Source: Mycolicibacterium fluoranthenivorans
GTDB taxonomy: Bacteria > Actinomycetota > Actinomycetes > Mycobacteriales > Mycobacteriaceae
Assembly: GCF_011758805.1 (NCBI RefSeq)
Contig: NZ_JAANOW010000002.1
Coordinates: forward strand, 1 to 64,000
Reading direction: 5' to 3'
Length of the DNA: 64,000 nt
The position numbers and the translations under genes are program-made. Below are positions 18,262 to 28,172 of this stretch, piece after piece; position 1 is the stretch's first letter, and each line of letters begins with the position of its first letter. The notes beneath the pieces are model-generated. The model did no database searches. It worked only from the letters and a program-made list of their open reading frames with translations, and had not been told where the DNA came from.

Positions 18262-20331
18262 TCACTCCCTTCGCAGTAGGGTCATTCGGGCGTCGTGCGG
18301 GATCAGCGGCATGTTGATGACATGGGCGACGGTCCGGACGGGATCGAGGCGCACATAGTTGGACTGGCCCCATTGGTACTCCTCGCCGGTGATCTCGTCG
18401 CGAACCCAGAACCGTTCGTAGGCCTCCATGCCGAGTGCTTCCATGTCCAGCCACAACGTGCTCTCCTCCGGGCCGAAGGCGTTGAGGGTCACCACCACCA
18501 GGACGCAGTCGCCGCTGATCGGGTCGAACTTGCTGTAGGCCAGCAGCGCGTCGTTGTCGATATGGTGGAACTTGATCGTGCGCATCTGGGCCAGCGCCGG
18601 GTGCAGGCGCCGAATCTCGTTGAGCCGGGTCAGGAATGGTTCAAGAGACCGCCCCGAGGCGAGCGCCCCCTCGAAATCTCGTGGCCTCAGCTCGTACTTC
18701 TCGGAGTTCAGGTACTCCTCGCTGCCGGCGCGTACCGCTTCGTGTTCGAAGAGTTCGTAGCCGGAGTACACCCCCCACACCGGGCTGAGCGTGGCGGCCA
18801 GCGCGGCCCGGATGGCGAACATCCCGGGGCCGCCGTGCTGCAGTGATTCGTGCAGGATGTCGGGGGTGTTGACGAACAGATTGGGCCGGGCGCAGTCGGC
18901 GTACTTGGCGATCTCCTCGCCGAACTCGGTGAGCTCCCACTTGGCGGTGCGCCAGGTGAAGTACGAATAGGACTGGGTGAAGCCCAGTTTGGCCAAGCCG
19001 TACAACCGCACCGGCCGGGTGAACGCCTCGGAGAGGAACAGGACGTCGGGGCTCTCGTCTTTGACCTTACCGATCAGCCACGCCCAGAAGTTCGGTGGTT
19101 TGGTGTGCGGGTTGTCGACTCGGAAGATCTTGACGCCGTGCGAGATCCAGTAGCGCACCACCCGCAGGACCTCTTCGTAGAGCCCGGCCGGGTCGTTGTC
19201 GAAGTTCAGCGGGTAGATGTCCTGGTACTTCTTCGGCGGGTTCTCGGCGTAGGCGATGGTGCCGTCGGGCAGCACCGTGAACCACTCCGGATGTGTCTTG
19301 GCCCAGGGATGATCCGGTGCGCACTGCAACGCCAGATCCAGGGCCACCTCCAGGCCGTGATCGGTTGCCGCAGCGACGAAATCGTCGAATCCCTCGATCC
19401 CGCCGAGATCGGGATGGACCGCGTCGTGGCCGCCCTCGTCACTGCCGATCGCCCACGGTGACCCGACATCGCCGGGCGCGGCGGTCACCGAGTTGTTCGG
19501 ACCCTTGCGATGGACCTTGCCGATCGGGTGGATGGGGGGCAGATACACCACGTCGAAACCCATCCGAGCGATGCGCGGCAACTCCTTGGCAGCACTGGCG
19601 AAGGTGCCGTGCACCGGCTTTCCCTCGCTGTCCCATCCACCGGTGGAACGCGGGAACATTTCGTACCAGGACGAGAACCGGGCCAGCGGCCGATCCACCC
19701 ACACGCCGAATTGTTCACCACGGGTGAGTAATTCGCGCAGCGGGTATTTCCGCAGCAGGTCACCGACCGCGGGAGAGAGGGCAAGGCCGGCGCGGGTCAG
19801 CGGATCCCCCGGACTGCGCAGCGCCGCCGCCGCGTCCAGAAGTGGCTGTCGGTGCTCGCGTGGTACCCCGGTCGAGGCGCGCTCCAGCAGGTGGGCACCG
19901 ACGAGGAGGTCATTGGACAGTTCGGTCTCGCCCTGCCCGGCGTCGAGTTTGGCGGTGACCGCCTTTCGCCAGGTGCTGATCGGGTCACCCCAGCCGTCTA
20001 CCCGGAAAGTCCACAGCCCAAACCTGTCCGGCGTGAACTGGCCGTGGAACACATCGGGCGTGCGGCCCAGCGCCATGGGCAGCGCCAGGGGTTTGATCCG
20101 CGGTGGGGTGGCAGGGGCGGGCGGACTCGGTTTCATCCCCGGCGGATCGCTGACCAGCTGCGGATATGCCGAGCCGTGATAGCGCACCACCAGCGTTGCG
20201 GCCACCGCATCGTGGCCTTCGCGCCACACCGCCGCGCTGACGGGTACCACCTCGCCGACCACAGCCTTGGCGGGGAAACGCCCACCGGACAGCACGGGCG
20301 CTGCGTCATCGATCTCGATACGACCGGGCAC
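18262..20331 (-). CDS. glgE: Alpha-1,4-glucan:maltose-1-phosphate maltosyltransferase GlgE
   Basis: 689 aa. Extends alpha-1,4-glucan using maltose-1-phosphate, the last step of the TreS-Pep2-GlgE pathway. GH13_3 features: nucleophile Asp in [14 protein letters not shown], Glu in FLSEAFTRP, and [10 protein letters not shown]. The GTG at 20331 is preceded by GAGGGAG. It is divergent from glgP, with about 150 bp shared upstream. Loss of GlgE in M. tuberculosis causes toxic maltose-1-phosphate build-up (established knowledge). Confidence 0.97.
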   Translation of the reverse strand: MPGRIEIDDAAPVLSGGRFPAKAVVGEVVPVSAAVWREGHDAVAATLVVRYHGSAYPQLVSDPPGMKPSPPAPATPPRIKPLALPMALGRTPDVFHGQFTPDRFGLWTFRVDGWGDPISTWRKAVTAKLDAGQGETELSNDLLVGAHLLERASTGVPREHRQPLLDAAAALRSPGDPLTRAGLALSPAVGDLLRKYPLRELLTRGEQFGVWVDRPLARFSSWYEMFPRSTGGWDSEGKPVHGTFASAAKELPRIARMGFDVVYLPPIHPIGKVHRKGPNNSVTAAPGDVGSPWAIGSDEGGHDAVHPDLGGIEGFDDFVAAATDHGLEVALDLALQCAPDHPWAKTHPEWFTVLPDGTIAYAENPPKKYQDIYPLNFDNDPAGLYEEVLRVVRYWISHGVKIFRVDNPHTKPPNFWAWLIGKVKDESPDVLFLSEAFTRPVRLYGLAKLGFTQSYSYFTWRTAKWELTEFGEEIAKYADCARPNLFVNTPDILHESLQHGGPGMFAIRAALAATLSPVWGVYSGYELFEHEAVRAGSEEYLNSEKYELRPRDFEGALASGRSLEPFLTRLNEIRRLHPALAQMRTIKFHHIDNDALLAYSKFDPISGDCVLVVVTLNAFGPEESTLWLDMEALGMEAYERFWVRDEITGEEYQWGQSNYVRLDPVRTVAHVINMPLIPHDARMTLLRRE

Positions 20332-20482
20332 CCATTCACTCCCTCATGCGGGCGCGGCTCTGTCGCCGCGCGTCGATGTCCACCGTAGTGGGCGGACTGG
20401 CACAGGGTGCCCGATGGAACCAGTCTGTAATCCAACCTCGGGAATCCGACCGCGGCCTGAATTTTCAGTAAGGTCAAGTCAC

Positions 20483-23075
20483 GTGAAAGCTCTTCGCCGG
20501 TTCACCGTCCGAGCCCACCTACCCGACCGCCTCGGCGCGCTTGAGCGGCTGTCCAACAACCTGAGATGGTCCTGGCACAAGCCGACCCAGGACCTGTTCG
20601 CGGCGATCGACGCCGAGTTGTGGCAGCGGGTCGGGCAGGATCCCATCGCCCTGCTGGGCGGGGTCGATCCGAAACGCCTGGACGAGCTGGCGCTCGACGG
20701 CGGTTTCCTGGAACGCGTCGACCAGTTGGCGGAGGACCTGGACACCTATCTGACCCGGCCGCTGTGGTATCAGGAGAGACAGGCCGCCGGGGACGGGCTG
20801 CCCAGCGGGATCGCTTATTTCTCCATGGAGTTCGGCGTCGCCGAGGTCTTGCCGAACTACTCGGGTGGCCTGGGTATCCTCGCCGGTGATCACCTGAAAT
20901 CCGCATCCGATCTGGGTCTGCCCCTGATCGGTGTCGGTTTGTACTACCGGTCCGGGTACTTCCGTCAGTCGCTGACCGCCGACGGCTGGCAACACGAGAC
21001 CTATCCCTCGCTGGATCCACAGGGTCTGCCACTTCGGCTGCTGACCAGCGCTGACGGCGAACCGGTGTTGATCGATCTCGCGCTGCCCGAGGGTGCGCAC
21101 CTGTCCGCTCACGTCTGGGTGGCCCAGGTGGGCCGAATTCCGTTGCTGCTGCTCGATTCCGATATCGGTGAGAACGAACACGACCTGCGTACGGTCACCG
21201 ACCGGCTCTACGGCGGCGACCAGGAACACCGCATCCGGCAGGAGATCCTCGCCGGTATCGGTGGTGTCCGCGCCATCCGCGCCTACACCGAGATCGAAGG
21301 CCGCCCGGCCCCGGAAGTGTTCCACATGAACGAGGGGCACGCGGGGTTCCTGGGTGCCGAACGTATCCGTGAGCTCATCGACGCAGGACTGGACTTCGAC
21401 ACCGCGCTGACCGTGGTGCGCTCGTCGACGGTGTTCACCACCCACACCCCCCGTGCCCGCCGGTATCGACCGGTTCCCGGTGGACATGGTGAAACGCTAC
21501 TTCGGGGCCGACGAGCGCTCGCGCGAGGAGCAGGCCGCAGGGCCGGGCGCTGGCGCGAATTCGCGTCTGCTGCCCGGAGTTCCCCTGGACCGGATCATCG
21601 CCTTCGGCGCCGAGGACGACCCGTCGAAGTTCAACATGGCGCATATGGGTCTGCGGCTGGCCCAGCGCGCCAACGGGGTGTCGCTCCTGCACGGGCGGGT
21701 CAGCCGGGGGATGTTCAACGAGCTGTGGCCGGGCTTCGACACCGCCGAGGTGCCCATCGGTTCCATCACCAACGGCGTGCACGCGCCGACGTGGGCCGCC
21801 CCGCAGTGGGTGGAACTCGCGCGCGACCTGATCGGCAGCGACAACCTGGACTCGCTGGGCGAGGCGGAGACCTGGCAGCGGCTGCAGCAGGTCGATCCGG
21901 GGCATCTGTGGTGGATCCGGTCACAGCTGCGTGCGGTCCTGGTCGAGGACGTCCGCGCCCGGCTGCGCCGGTCCTGGCTGGAGCGGGGCGCCTCCGAGGC
22001 GGAACTCGGCTGGATCGCCACCGCGTTCGATCCCGAGGTGCTGACCATCGGGTTCGCGCGCCGGGTGCCTACCTACAAACGGCTCACCCTGATGCTGCGT
22101 GACCCGGTCCGGCTGGAGAAGCTGCTGCTCGACGAGTCGCGGCCGGTGCAGTTGATCGTGGCCGGTAAATCGCATCCGGCCGATGACGGCGGCAAGGCGC
22201 TCATCCAGCAGATCGTGCGCTTCGCCGACCGTCCCGAGGTGCGGCACCGCATCGCGTTCCTGCCGGACTACGACATGTCGATGGCGCGGCTGCTCTATTG
22301 GGGCTGCGACGTCTGGTTGAACAATCCGCTGCGCCCGTTGGAGGCGTGCGGTACCTCGGGTATGAAGAGCGCGCTCAACGGCGGGCTGAACCTGTCCATC
22401 CGCGACGGGTGGTGGGACGAGTGGTACGACGGCGAGAACGGCTGGGAGATCCCGACGGCGGACGGCCTGGCCGACGAGAGCCGGCGCGATGACATCGAGG
22501 CAGGGGCCCTGTACGACCTGCTGGAATCATCGGTGACACCGAAGTACTACGAGCGCAACGAACACGGCGTGCCCGGTCGCTGGGTGGAGATGGTGCGCGA
22601 CTACACCGAGAAGTACTACGCACCCGCGGCACAATCCCTGCGCGCCACGATCGAGCCCGCCGATGACGCGCCCGAGGTCCCGTTCGGTGCCGCCCGAGAC
22701 CTGGCCGACTACCGGCGGCGGGCGTTCGAGGCGTGGCCGCGGATCCAGATCACCGATGTGGACAGCTACGGGCTGCCCGACACACCGGTACTGGGCAGCG
22801 AGCTGACCCTGACCGCGTCGGTGCACCTGGCCGGGCTGGCGCCCGAGGAAGTCGTCGTGCAGGCCGTGCTCGGCGGTGTGGACGCCGCCGACGTGCTGCA
22901 GAACCCGGTCACCGTCGAGATGACGTACACCGGTCCCGGTGAGGGCGGCAACCAGATCTTCTCGACCACGGCGCCGCTGCCCGCGGCCGGTCCCGTCGGC
23001 TACACCGTGCGCGTGCTGCCGTATCACCGGTTGCTGGCCGGCACCGGCGAACTCGGACTCGTCACGCTCGCGTGA
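20483..23075 (+). pseudogene. glgP: Glycogen/alpha-glucan phosphorylase GlgP, frameshifted
   Basis: Phosphorolyses alpha-1,4-glucan to glucose-1-phosphate. The reading frame breaks at a run of six C (21447-21452). Removing one C rejoins THTP to VPAGIDRFP and gives 863 aa, the length recalled for mycobacterial GlgP. Both halves are well conserved, including the C-terminal PLP and active-site region EACGTSGMKSALNGG. As written, the first frame runs on to 22102 with unrelated sequence. Base-calling error in the homopolymer and a true mutation are both possible. Start GTG 20483. The stop overlaps the next gene as GTGA. Confidence 0.9.
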
Positions 23076-23923
23076 GGGGGTTTCTCGACATCGCCGTGCC
23101 CGGCGGTCCGTATGCGCTGAACCCCGGACCCGACGGGGCCGTCTGGGTGACGCTGGTGCACAGCGGCGAGATCGCGCGCATCGCGCCCGACGGTGACCTC
23201 CGCGTCTATCCGGTGCATCCCGACAGCAAGCCGTCGATCATCGCCGCGGGCCCCGACGGTGCGCTGTGGTTCACCCGCAACGGTGACGACCGGATCGGTC
23301 GCATCGAGGTGGACGGTGCCCGAAGCGAGATCGAATTGCCTTATGGCAGTGCACCTTTCGGTCTTTGTGTGGGTCCCGATGGTGCGCTGTGGTTCACCGC
23401 GGCAGCCTCCGGGGCGGTGGGGCGGGTCGACGCGGGCGGTGCCGTGGACATGGTGGCCGTGCCCGGAGGGGGACCGTCGATGATCACCGCGGGACCCGAC
23501 GGCGCCCTGTGGTTCACGCTCAACGGTGCCAGTGCGATCGGGCGGGTGGACATGGCGGGAAAGCTGAGCACCCGGCAGACTCCGACGCCGTCTGCCGGGC
23601 CGGTGGGGATCACCGCGACCCATGACGACGCGGTCTGGTTCACCGCCATCCGGGCCGACAAGCTCGGGCGGATCCCGATGAACGAGGCGATCCAGGAACT
23701 CGACCTGCCCGGCAAACCGCACGCGGTGGTGGCCGACCAGGCCGACGGGGTCTGGGTGAGCCTGTGGGGTGCCGACCAGTTGGCCCGGGTCGGTGCCGAC
23801 GGCGAGGTCGCGACCATCGACCTGCCGCCGGGAAGCGAACCGCACGGGGTGGCGATGGCACCCGACGGTGCGCTGTGGGTGGCACTGGAATCGGGATACG
23901 TGTTGCGCCTGCCTGTCGGCTGA
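23072..23923 (+). CDS. Virginiamycin B lyase-like beta-propeller protein
   Basis: 283 aa of repeated blades with the pattern GPDGA(V/L)WF(T) about every 40 residues (at least six copies), as in Vgb, the streptogramin B lyase. The Vgb-like EPHG segment with its His and the C-terminal LWVALESG with its Glu are present. Genuine lyase activity is uncertain, because many chromosomal homologues have no known substrate. Its start overlaps the glgP stop by 4 bp, so it is made from the glgP message. Confidence 0.8.
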   Translation: MRGFLDIAVPGGPYALNPGPDGAVWVTLVHSGEIARIAPDGDLRVYPVHPDSKPSIIAAGPDGALWFTRNGDDRIGRIEVDGARSEIELPYGSAPFGLCVGPDGALWFTAAASGAVGRVDAGGAVDMVAVPGGGPSMITAGPDGALWFTLNGASAIGRVDMAGKLSTRQTPTPSAGPVGITATHDDAVWFTAIRADKLGRIPMNEAIQELDLPGKPHAVVADQADGVWVSLWGADQLARVGADGEVATIDLPPGSEPHGVAMAPDGALWVALESGYVLRLPVG

Positions 23924-23981
23924 GCGGACGCACTTTTCGCACTCGCCACGGGCAGCGGCGGGCGCCGGGTAAATTCCGAGG

Positions 23982-24713
23982 ATGTCGATCCGGTCCGCCA
24001 CCTTCGGCACCTGTGCCGTCGCGCTGGTGCTGTGGGCACCTGTTGCGGTAGCCGACCCGGCGGACCCGCCGGCGATCCAACCGGCCGCCGCCGACGCACC
24101 GCCGCCCGACGAGGTGCCACCACCGCCGGTCGATGACGGCAGGGTCCCGTCGGCGCCGCCGCAGACCGTGAAGACGCCCGATGGCTGGACACTGACGGTC
24201 TCGTCCAAAGACGAGGTCCAGCTGCCGATCGCGCCGCTGACGACGGCTGTCTCCTCCCGGGAGTACAGCGCGGGCGGCGTGTTCAACGGATCGTTGGTGC
24301 CCCCGGATTCCGCGTCGGCGCCCCGGGGTGTGCTGGAGGTCGGCTACCAGATCGGCTGCGGAATCGACATGAGCACGTCCAACGGAGTCACCCTGACCGG
24401 CTCGGTGGGTCTGAACAGTGGTTTGGGCTTGAGCGGGCCGCTGGGCGCGCTGCCCACCGGCGTGGCACCGATCTTCTCCATCCCGGTGAGCGGCGGTATC
24501 GGCGTCGCGTTGAAGCCCGGCATCGTCAACATCGTCCCGGTGGTGAAGAAGGAGTTCAAAGGCCCGGATCCGTGGGTGATGGTGTCCAACTTCCACATCA
24601 AGATCGACGGCTGTGTGGGCCAGTCGTTCCTGCGGTCCTACGCGGTGCTGACCCGTTCGACGGATCAGTCCGATGTCGTGCTCGGGTATTACGGGGTGAC
24701 CAAACAGGTTTAG
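23982..24713 (+). CDS. MspA family outer-membrane porin-like protein
   Basis: 243 aa. A signal peptide (hydrophobic core AVALVLWAPVAVA) is followed by a Pro-rich stretch (about 25-55) and the MspA domain with its typical DGWTLTVSSKDEV, YQIGCGIDMS and KPGIVNIVPVVKKEF segments. MspA proteins form octameric channels in the mycolate outer membrane. The Pro-rich insert before the beta domain is unlike classic MspA. TAAATT lies 6 bp before the ATG, so a leaderless transcript is possible. It overlaps the convergent protease gene by 4 bp. Confidence 0.85.
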   Translation: MSIRSATFGTCAVALVLWAPVAVADPADPPAIQPAAADAPPPDEVPPPPVDDGRVPSAPPQTVKTPDGWTLTVSSKDEVQLPIAPLTTAVSSREYSAGGVFNGSLVPPDSASAPRGVLEVGYQIGCGIDMSTSNGVTLTGSVGLNSGLGLSGPLGALPTGVAPIFSIPVSGGIGVALKPGIVNIVPVVKKEFKGPDPWVMVSNFHIKIDGCVGQSFLRSYAVLTRSTDQSDVVLGYYGVTKQV

Positions 24714-26146
24714 GGGAACCGCTTAAAGCAGCGGTCCTCATCGCCCAGCACACCGACCCGGAAGGCGTCGATACGCGAGAAGCCCGACGGTACGGACTCC
24801 CCGTTGACATCGCTGGCCACCAGACCGTTGCTGAGGATCCCGGAGATGGCCTCGTCGACATCGCCGGCCGTGAGCTGAATCGTGTTGCCGTCCGGGGTGT
24901 TCACCGCGTGGGTCATCTTCACCGTCGCGACGCCGGTCAGGCAGGCCGTCCGCAACGCGGCCTTGGCGCTGTCGAGGGCCAGGCCGCCGCGCTCGTGTTG
25001 GATCGCCTGCATATACCTGGACACCAGCACCGAATAGGCGGTGTTGTCGCCGGTCGTCAGGCCCGTGCCGGGCTCGGCTTCGGACTGGGCGCCCATGGCC
25101 TCCAGCGCGGGCAGATCCACCGAGATGGTGTTGCTCGCCGGACAGAAGGTCACGGCCGCGTCGGAATGGGCATCGGCACACGCGGGCCGGTCGAAGGTCA
25201 GCTGGGGCGGGTTCTTCGGTGCGAACAGGATGCCCATGGCATCGACGATGGAGCGCACCGACGCCTCGGTGATCTGCAGTTCGCCCGACTGGTCTTCCGG
25301 CAGGAGCACCGGCAGGTCGCCGCGGCGCTGTTTGATCTCCGCGGGGTCGATCGAGGCACAGGACGACGCGCCGTCGGTGAAGCCGAACTGGAAGGCCGAT
25401 ATCCGCTCGAAGGCCGAGCCGTGTTCGTCCTCGCCTGCGGCGGAATCCCCCTCTTTGAGCAGCGGATCGCGGAACGAGATCATTGCCGCCAGCAGGTTGT
25501 TCAGGCCGTCTGCGGTGGACAGCGTGAACCGGCTGGAATGTCCCTCGGCGACCCAGCGCATGTAGACGCCGGCCAGGCAGTCGGCCTGCTGCTCGGAGAC
25601 CAGGGTGGGGGTGGCCTTGCGGGTGAGCTTGGCCTGCTTCTGCACCGAATGTCCGTATTCGTGCGCGAGCACCATGGTGACGGCCATATCGCCGTTGGCC
25701 TTGCGCAGCGAGGGCATCAACACGCCACGATCCCAGCCGATGGTGTTGTCGTCGTGGCAGAACGCCGCATTGACCAGGTTGTAGGTGTTCGAGTCGCAGA
25801 ACTCGCCGTCGAAACCGTCGGCATCCCAGGAGATCAGCTCTTTGACAGGGGTGAATTCACCGTCGAATGCCTGCGGGTAGGCCTGCTGCCAGAATTCCTC
25901 GATATCGCTGACGGAGCTCTCGGCCAGGTGGTCGATCTGTCCGCCGTCGGTGTCGCGCGCCGTGCGGGTCGGCGCGGCAGCGTCGTCACGCAGGCCGGTG
26001 GGCCCATCGGTGGCGGGCATCCCGGCCACCCGGAACGGATCGGCGAACACCGACACCGCGTTGCCCTGCAGCGTGTGCGCGCAGGAGGTCACCAGCAGCA
26101 GCACGCACGCGCTGAACACGGTTCCCGCCCACCGTCGGCGATTCAT
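24710..26146 (-). CDS. Lipoprotein, putative neutral zinc metallopeptidase (paralogue 1)
   Basis: 478 aa. A signal peptide with lipobox VTSC (Cys22) suggests anchoring on the outer face of the membrane. The zinc motif HEYGH is at 162-166, followed by EQQADCLAGVY and HGSAFERISAFQFGF, which match the neutral zinc metallopeptidase pattern (PF04228-like: HExxH, QADC-AG, HG...R...F..GF). Same length and layout as the protein at 47253-48689, so the two are paralogues. The substrate is unknown. Confidence 0.85.
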   Translation of the reverse strand: MNRRRWAGTVFSACVLLLVTSCAHTLQGNAVSVFADPFRVAGMPATDGPTGLRDDAAAPTRTARDTDGGQIDHLAESSVSDIEEFWQQAYPQAFDGEFTPVKELISWDADGFDGEFCDSNTYNLVNAAFCHDDNTIGWDRGVLMPSLRKANGDMAVTMVLAHEYGHSVQKQAKLTRKATPTLVSEQQADCLAGVYMRWVAEGHSSRFTLSTADGLNNLLAAMISFRDPLLKEGDSAAGEDEHGSAFERISAFQFGFTDGASSCASIDPAEIKQRRGDLPVLLPEDQSGELQITEASVRSIVDAMGILFAPKNPPQLTFDRPACADAHSDAAVTFCPASNTISVDLPALEAMGAQSEAEPGTGLTTGDNTAYSVLVSRYMQAIQHERGGLALDSAKAALRTACLTGVATVKMTHAVNTPDGNTIQLTAGDVDEAISGILSNGLVASDVNGESVPSGFSRIDAFRVGVLGDEDRCFKRFP

Positions 26147-26189
26147 GACCGAAAGGATATGTGACTGCGGGCCCGGCAGGGCGGGTCGA

Positions 26190-28172
26190 TCACTCGCTAC
26201 GCAGGCGCTTCAGTGCCGCGATCACCCGGTCGGTGTCGGTGGTCGTCCAGAACGGGGGCAGCGATGCGCGCAGGTAGCCGCCGTAGCGCGCGGTCGCCAT
26301 CCGCGAATCGAGGATCGCGACGACGCCCCGGTCGTCGACCCGGCGCAGCAGCCGGCCGGCCCCCTGCGCGAGCAGCAAGGCCGCATGGCCGGCGGCCACC
26401 GCCATGAATCCGTTGCCGCCGCGCGCGGCGATGGCCCGCTGGCGCGCGGTGAGCAACGGGTCATCGGGACGGGGGAAGGGAATGCGGTCGATGATCACCA
26501 GCGACAGCGACGGACCGGGCACATCCACGCCCTGCCACAGCGAGAGCGTGCCGAACAGTGAGGTGGCCTCGTCGTCGCTGAACCGCTGGACGAGGGTGGC
26601 CGTGGAGTCCTCGCCCTGGCACAGCACCGGGGTGTCCAACCGCGCGGCCATCGCCTCGGCGGTGGCCTTGGCCGCCCGCATCGAGGAGAACAACCCGAGG
26701 GTGCGCCCGCCCGCTGCGGTGATGAGCTCGGCGATCTCATCGAGCTGGGCGGCCGACCCGCTGCCGTCGCGGCCCGGTGCGGGCAGATGTTTGGCCACGT
26801 AGAGGATGCCGGACTTGGCGTGTTCGAACGGTGAACCGACATCGATTCCGCGCCAAGCGGTTCCGGTCTCCTCACCGGCGAGTCCCCAGCCGGCGGCCAT
26901 CGCCGTGAAGTTGCCGCCGAGGGTGAGCGTGGCCGAGGTCAGCACCACGGTGGAACGCTGAAAGATCCTGGTACGCAACAGGCCTGACACCGTCAGTGGG
27001 GCCACCCGCAGCATGGCCCGTTTACCCGAGCTCTTCGTCTCCTCGTGTTCCAGCCACACCACGTCGAGCCGGTCAGGAATGGCGGGCACGAACGAATCCA
27101 GCATGCGGGAGGCGATATCGCCGATCTCGGTCACCGCGGTGACCGCCTCGGTCCGCGCCGCGGCGGCCTGCGGGTCGGTGGGTGCGGTGTCGATGGCCGT
27201 GCGGACCGCGTGCGCGGCGTCGCGCAGCGCGGTGAGGTAGGTGGCCAGTTCCTCGTCGAGGTAGTCGATGCGGCCGGGCTCGCCGTCGTGGATCGCTGAG
27301 GCGAGGATGGAGCCCGCGGCGTCCAGCCGGTCGGCGAGTTCGCCATCGACAAGGCGGCCGATACGGCGTTGAGCCGCGCCCAGCAAGGTGGCCGACAGCT
27401 CACCGGTGGCCACCCCGGTGACCCGGTCGACGAGTTCGTGGGCCTCATCGACGACGAGGAGTTCGTGTTCGGGCAGCACCGAGGCGTCGGCGATGGCGTC
27501 GATGGCCAGCAGCGCGTGGTTGGTGACGACGATATCGGCGGTGCCCGCCTTGGCTCTGGCCCGTTCGGAGAAGCAGTCCGTGCCGAACGCGCAGCGCGCC
27601 ACCCCGATGCACTCGCGCGCCGACACGCTGACCTGGCTCCACGACCGATCCGGAACGCCGGGCACCAGCTCGTCGCGGTCGCCGGTCTCGGTGTCCGACG
27701 ACCACTTGGTCAGGCGTTGCACATCGCGGCCCAGCGCGGTCGCGGCGACCGCATCGAACAGTTCTTCCTGAGGTTGGTCCTCGGCCGGGTCGGTGTTGGC
27801 GCCGTTGTGGATCTTGTTGAGGCACAGGTAGTTTCCCCGGCCTTTGAGCAGCGCGAAGGTGGGCTTGCGCGGGAGTGACGGGGCCAGGGCGTCGGCCAGT
27901 CTGGGCAGGTCGCGGTCGACCAGCTGGCGTTGCAGGGCGATGGTGGCGGTGGATATCACCACCGGGGCGTGTCCCGACGCGGCACGCGCAATGGACGGCA
28001 CCAGATAGGCCAGCGACTTGCCGGTGCCGGTGCCCGCTTGCACGGCCAGGTGTTCGCCGGTGTCGAAGGAGCGCGCCACGGCCTCGGCCATCTCGATCTG
28101 GCCCTGGCGCTGGGCACCGCCGAGCGCGGTGACCGCGGCGGCGAGCAGATCGCGGACCGGGGTGGCGGTCAC
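26190..28172 (-). CDS. dinG: ATP-dependent DNA helicase DinG (XPD-like, Fe-S)
   Basis: 660 aa. Superfamily 2 helicase acting on R-loops and other structured DNA. Walker A is QAGTGTGKS (46-54) and the DEAH box is in LVVDEAHELV. A cysteine cluster ECIGVARCAFGTDCF lies where the [4Fe-4S] domain is expected, and helicase C-terminal motifs (GRLLRR) are present. GTG 28172 overlaps the pncB stop (GTGA), giving a pncB-dinG operon as in M. tuberculosis. Confidence 0.94.
   Translation of the reverse strand: MTATPVRDLLAAAVTALGGAQRQGQIEMAEAVARSFDTGEHLAVQAGTGTGKSLAYLVPSIARAASGHAPVVISTATIALQRQLVDRDLPRLADALAPSLPRKPTFALLKGRGNYLCLNKIHNGANTDPAEDQPQEELFDAVAATALGRDVQRLTKWSSDTETGDRDELVPGVPDRSWSQVSVSARECIGVARCAFGTDCFSERARAKAGTADIVVTNHALLAIDAIADASVLPEHELLVVDEAHELVDRVTGVATGELSATLLGAAQRRIGRLVDGELADRLDAAGSILASAIHDGEPGRIDYLDEELATYLTALRDAAHAVRTAIDTAPTDPQAAAARTEAVTAVTEIGDIASRMLDSFVPAIPDRLDVVWLEHEETKSSGKRAMLRVAPLTVSGLLRTRIFQRSTVVLTSATLTLGGNFTAMAAGWGLAGEETGTAWRGIDVGSPFEHAKSGILYVAKHLPAPGRDGSGSAAQLDEIAELITAAGGRTLGLFSSMRAAKATAEAMAARLDTPVLCQGEDSTATLVQRFSDDEATSLFGTLSLWQGVDVPGPSLSLVIIDRIPFPRPDDPLLTARQRAIAARGGNGFMAVAAGHAALLLAQGAGRLLRRVDDRGVVAILDSRMATARYGGYLRASLPPFWTTTDTDRVIAALKRLRSE

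Noticed and set aside
20267..20482. Upstream extension of the glgP frame
   Set aside because: It overlaps the divergent glgE start and does not resemble phosphorylase N-termini; GTG 20483 begins the conserved sequence.
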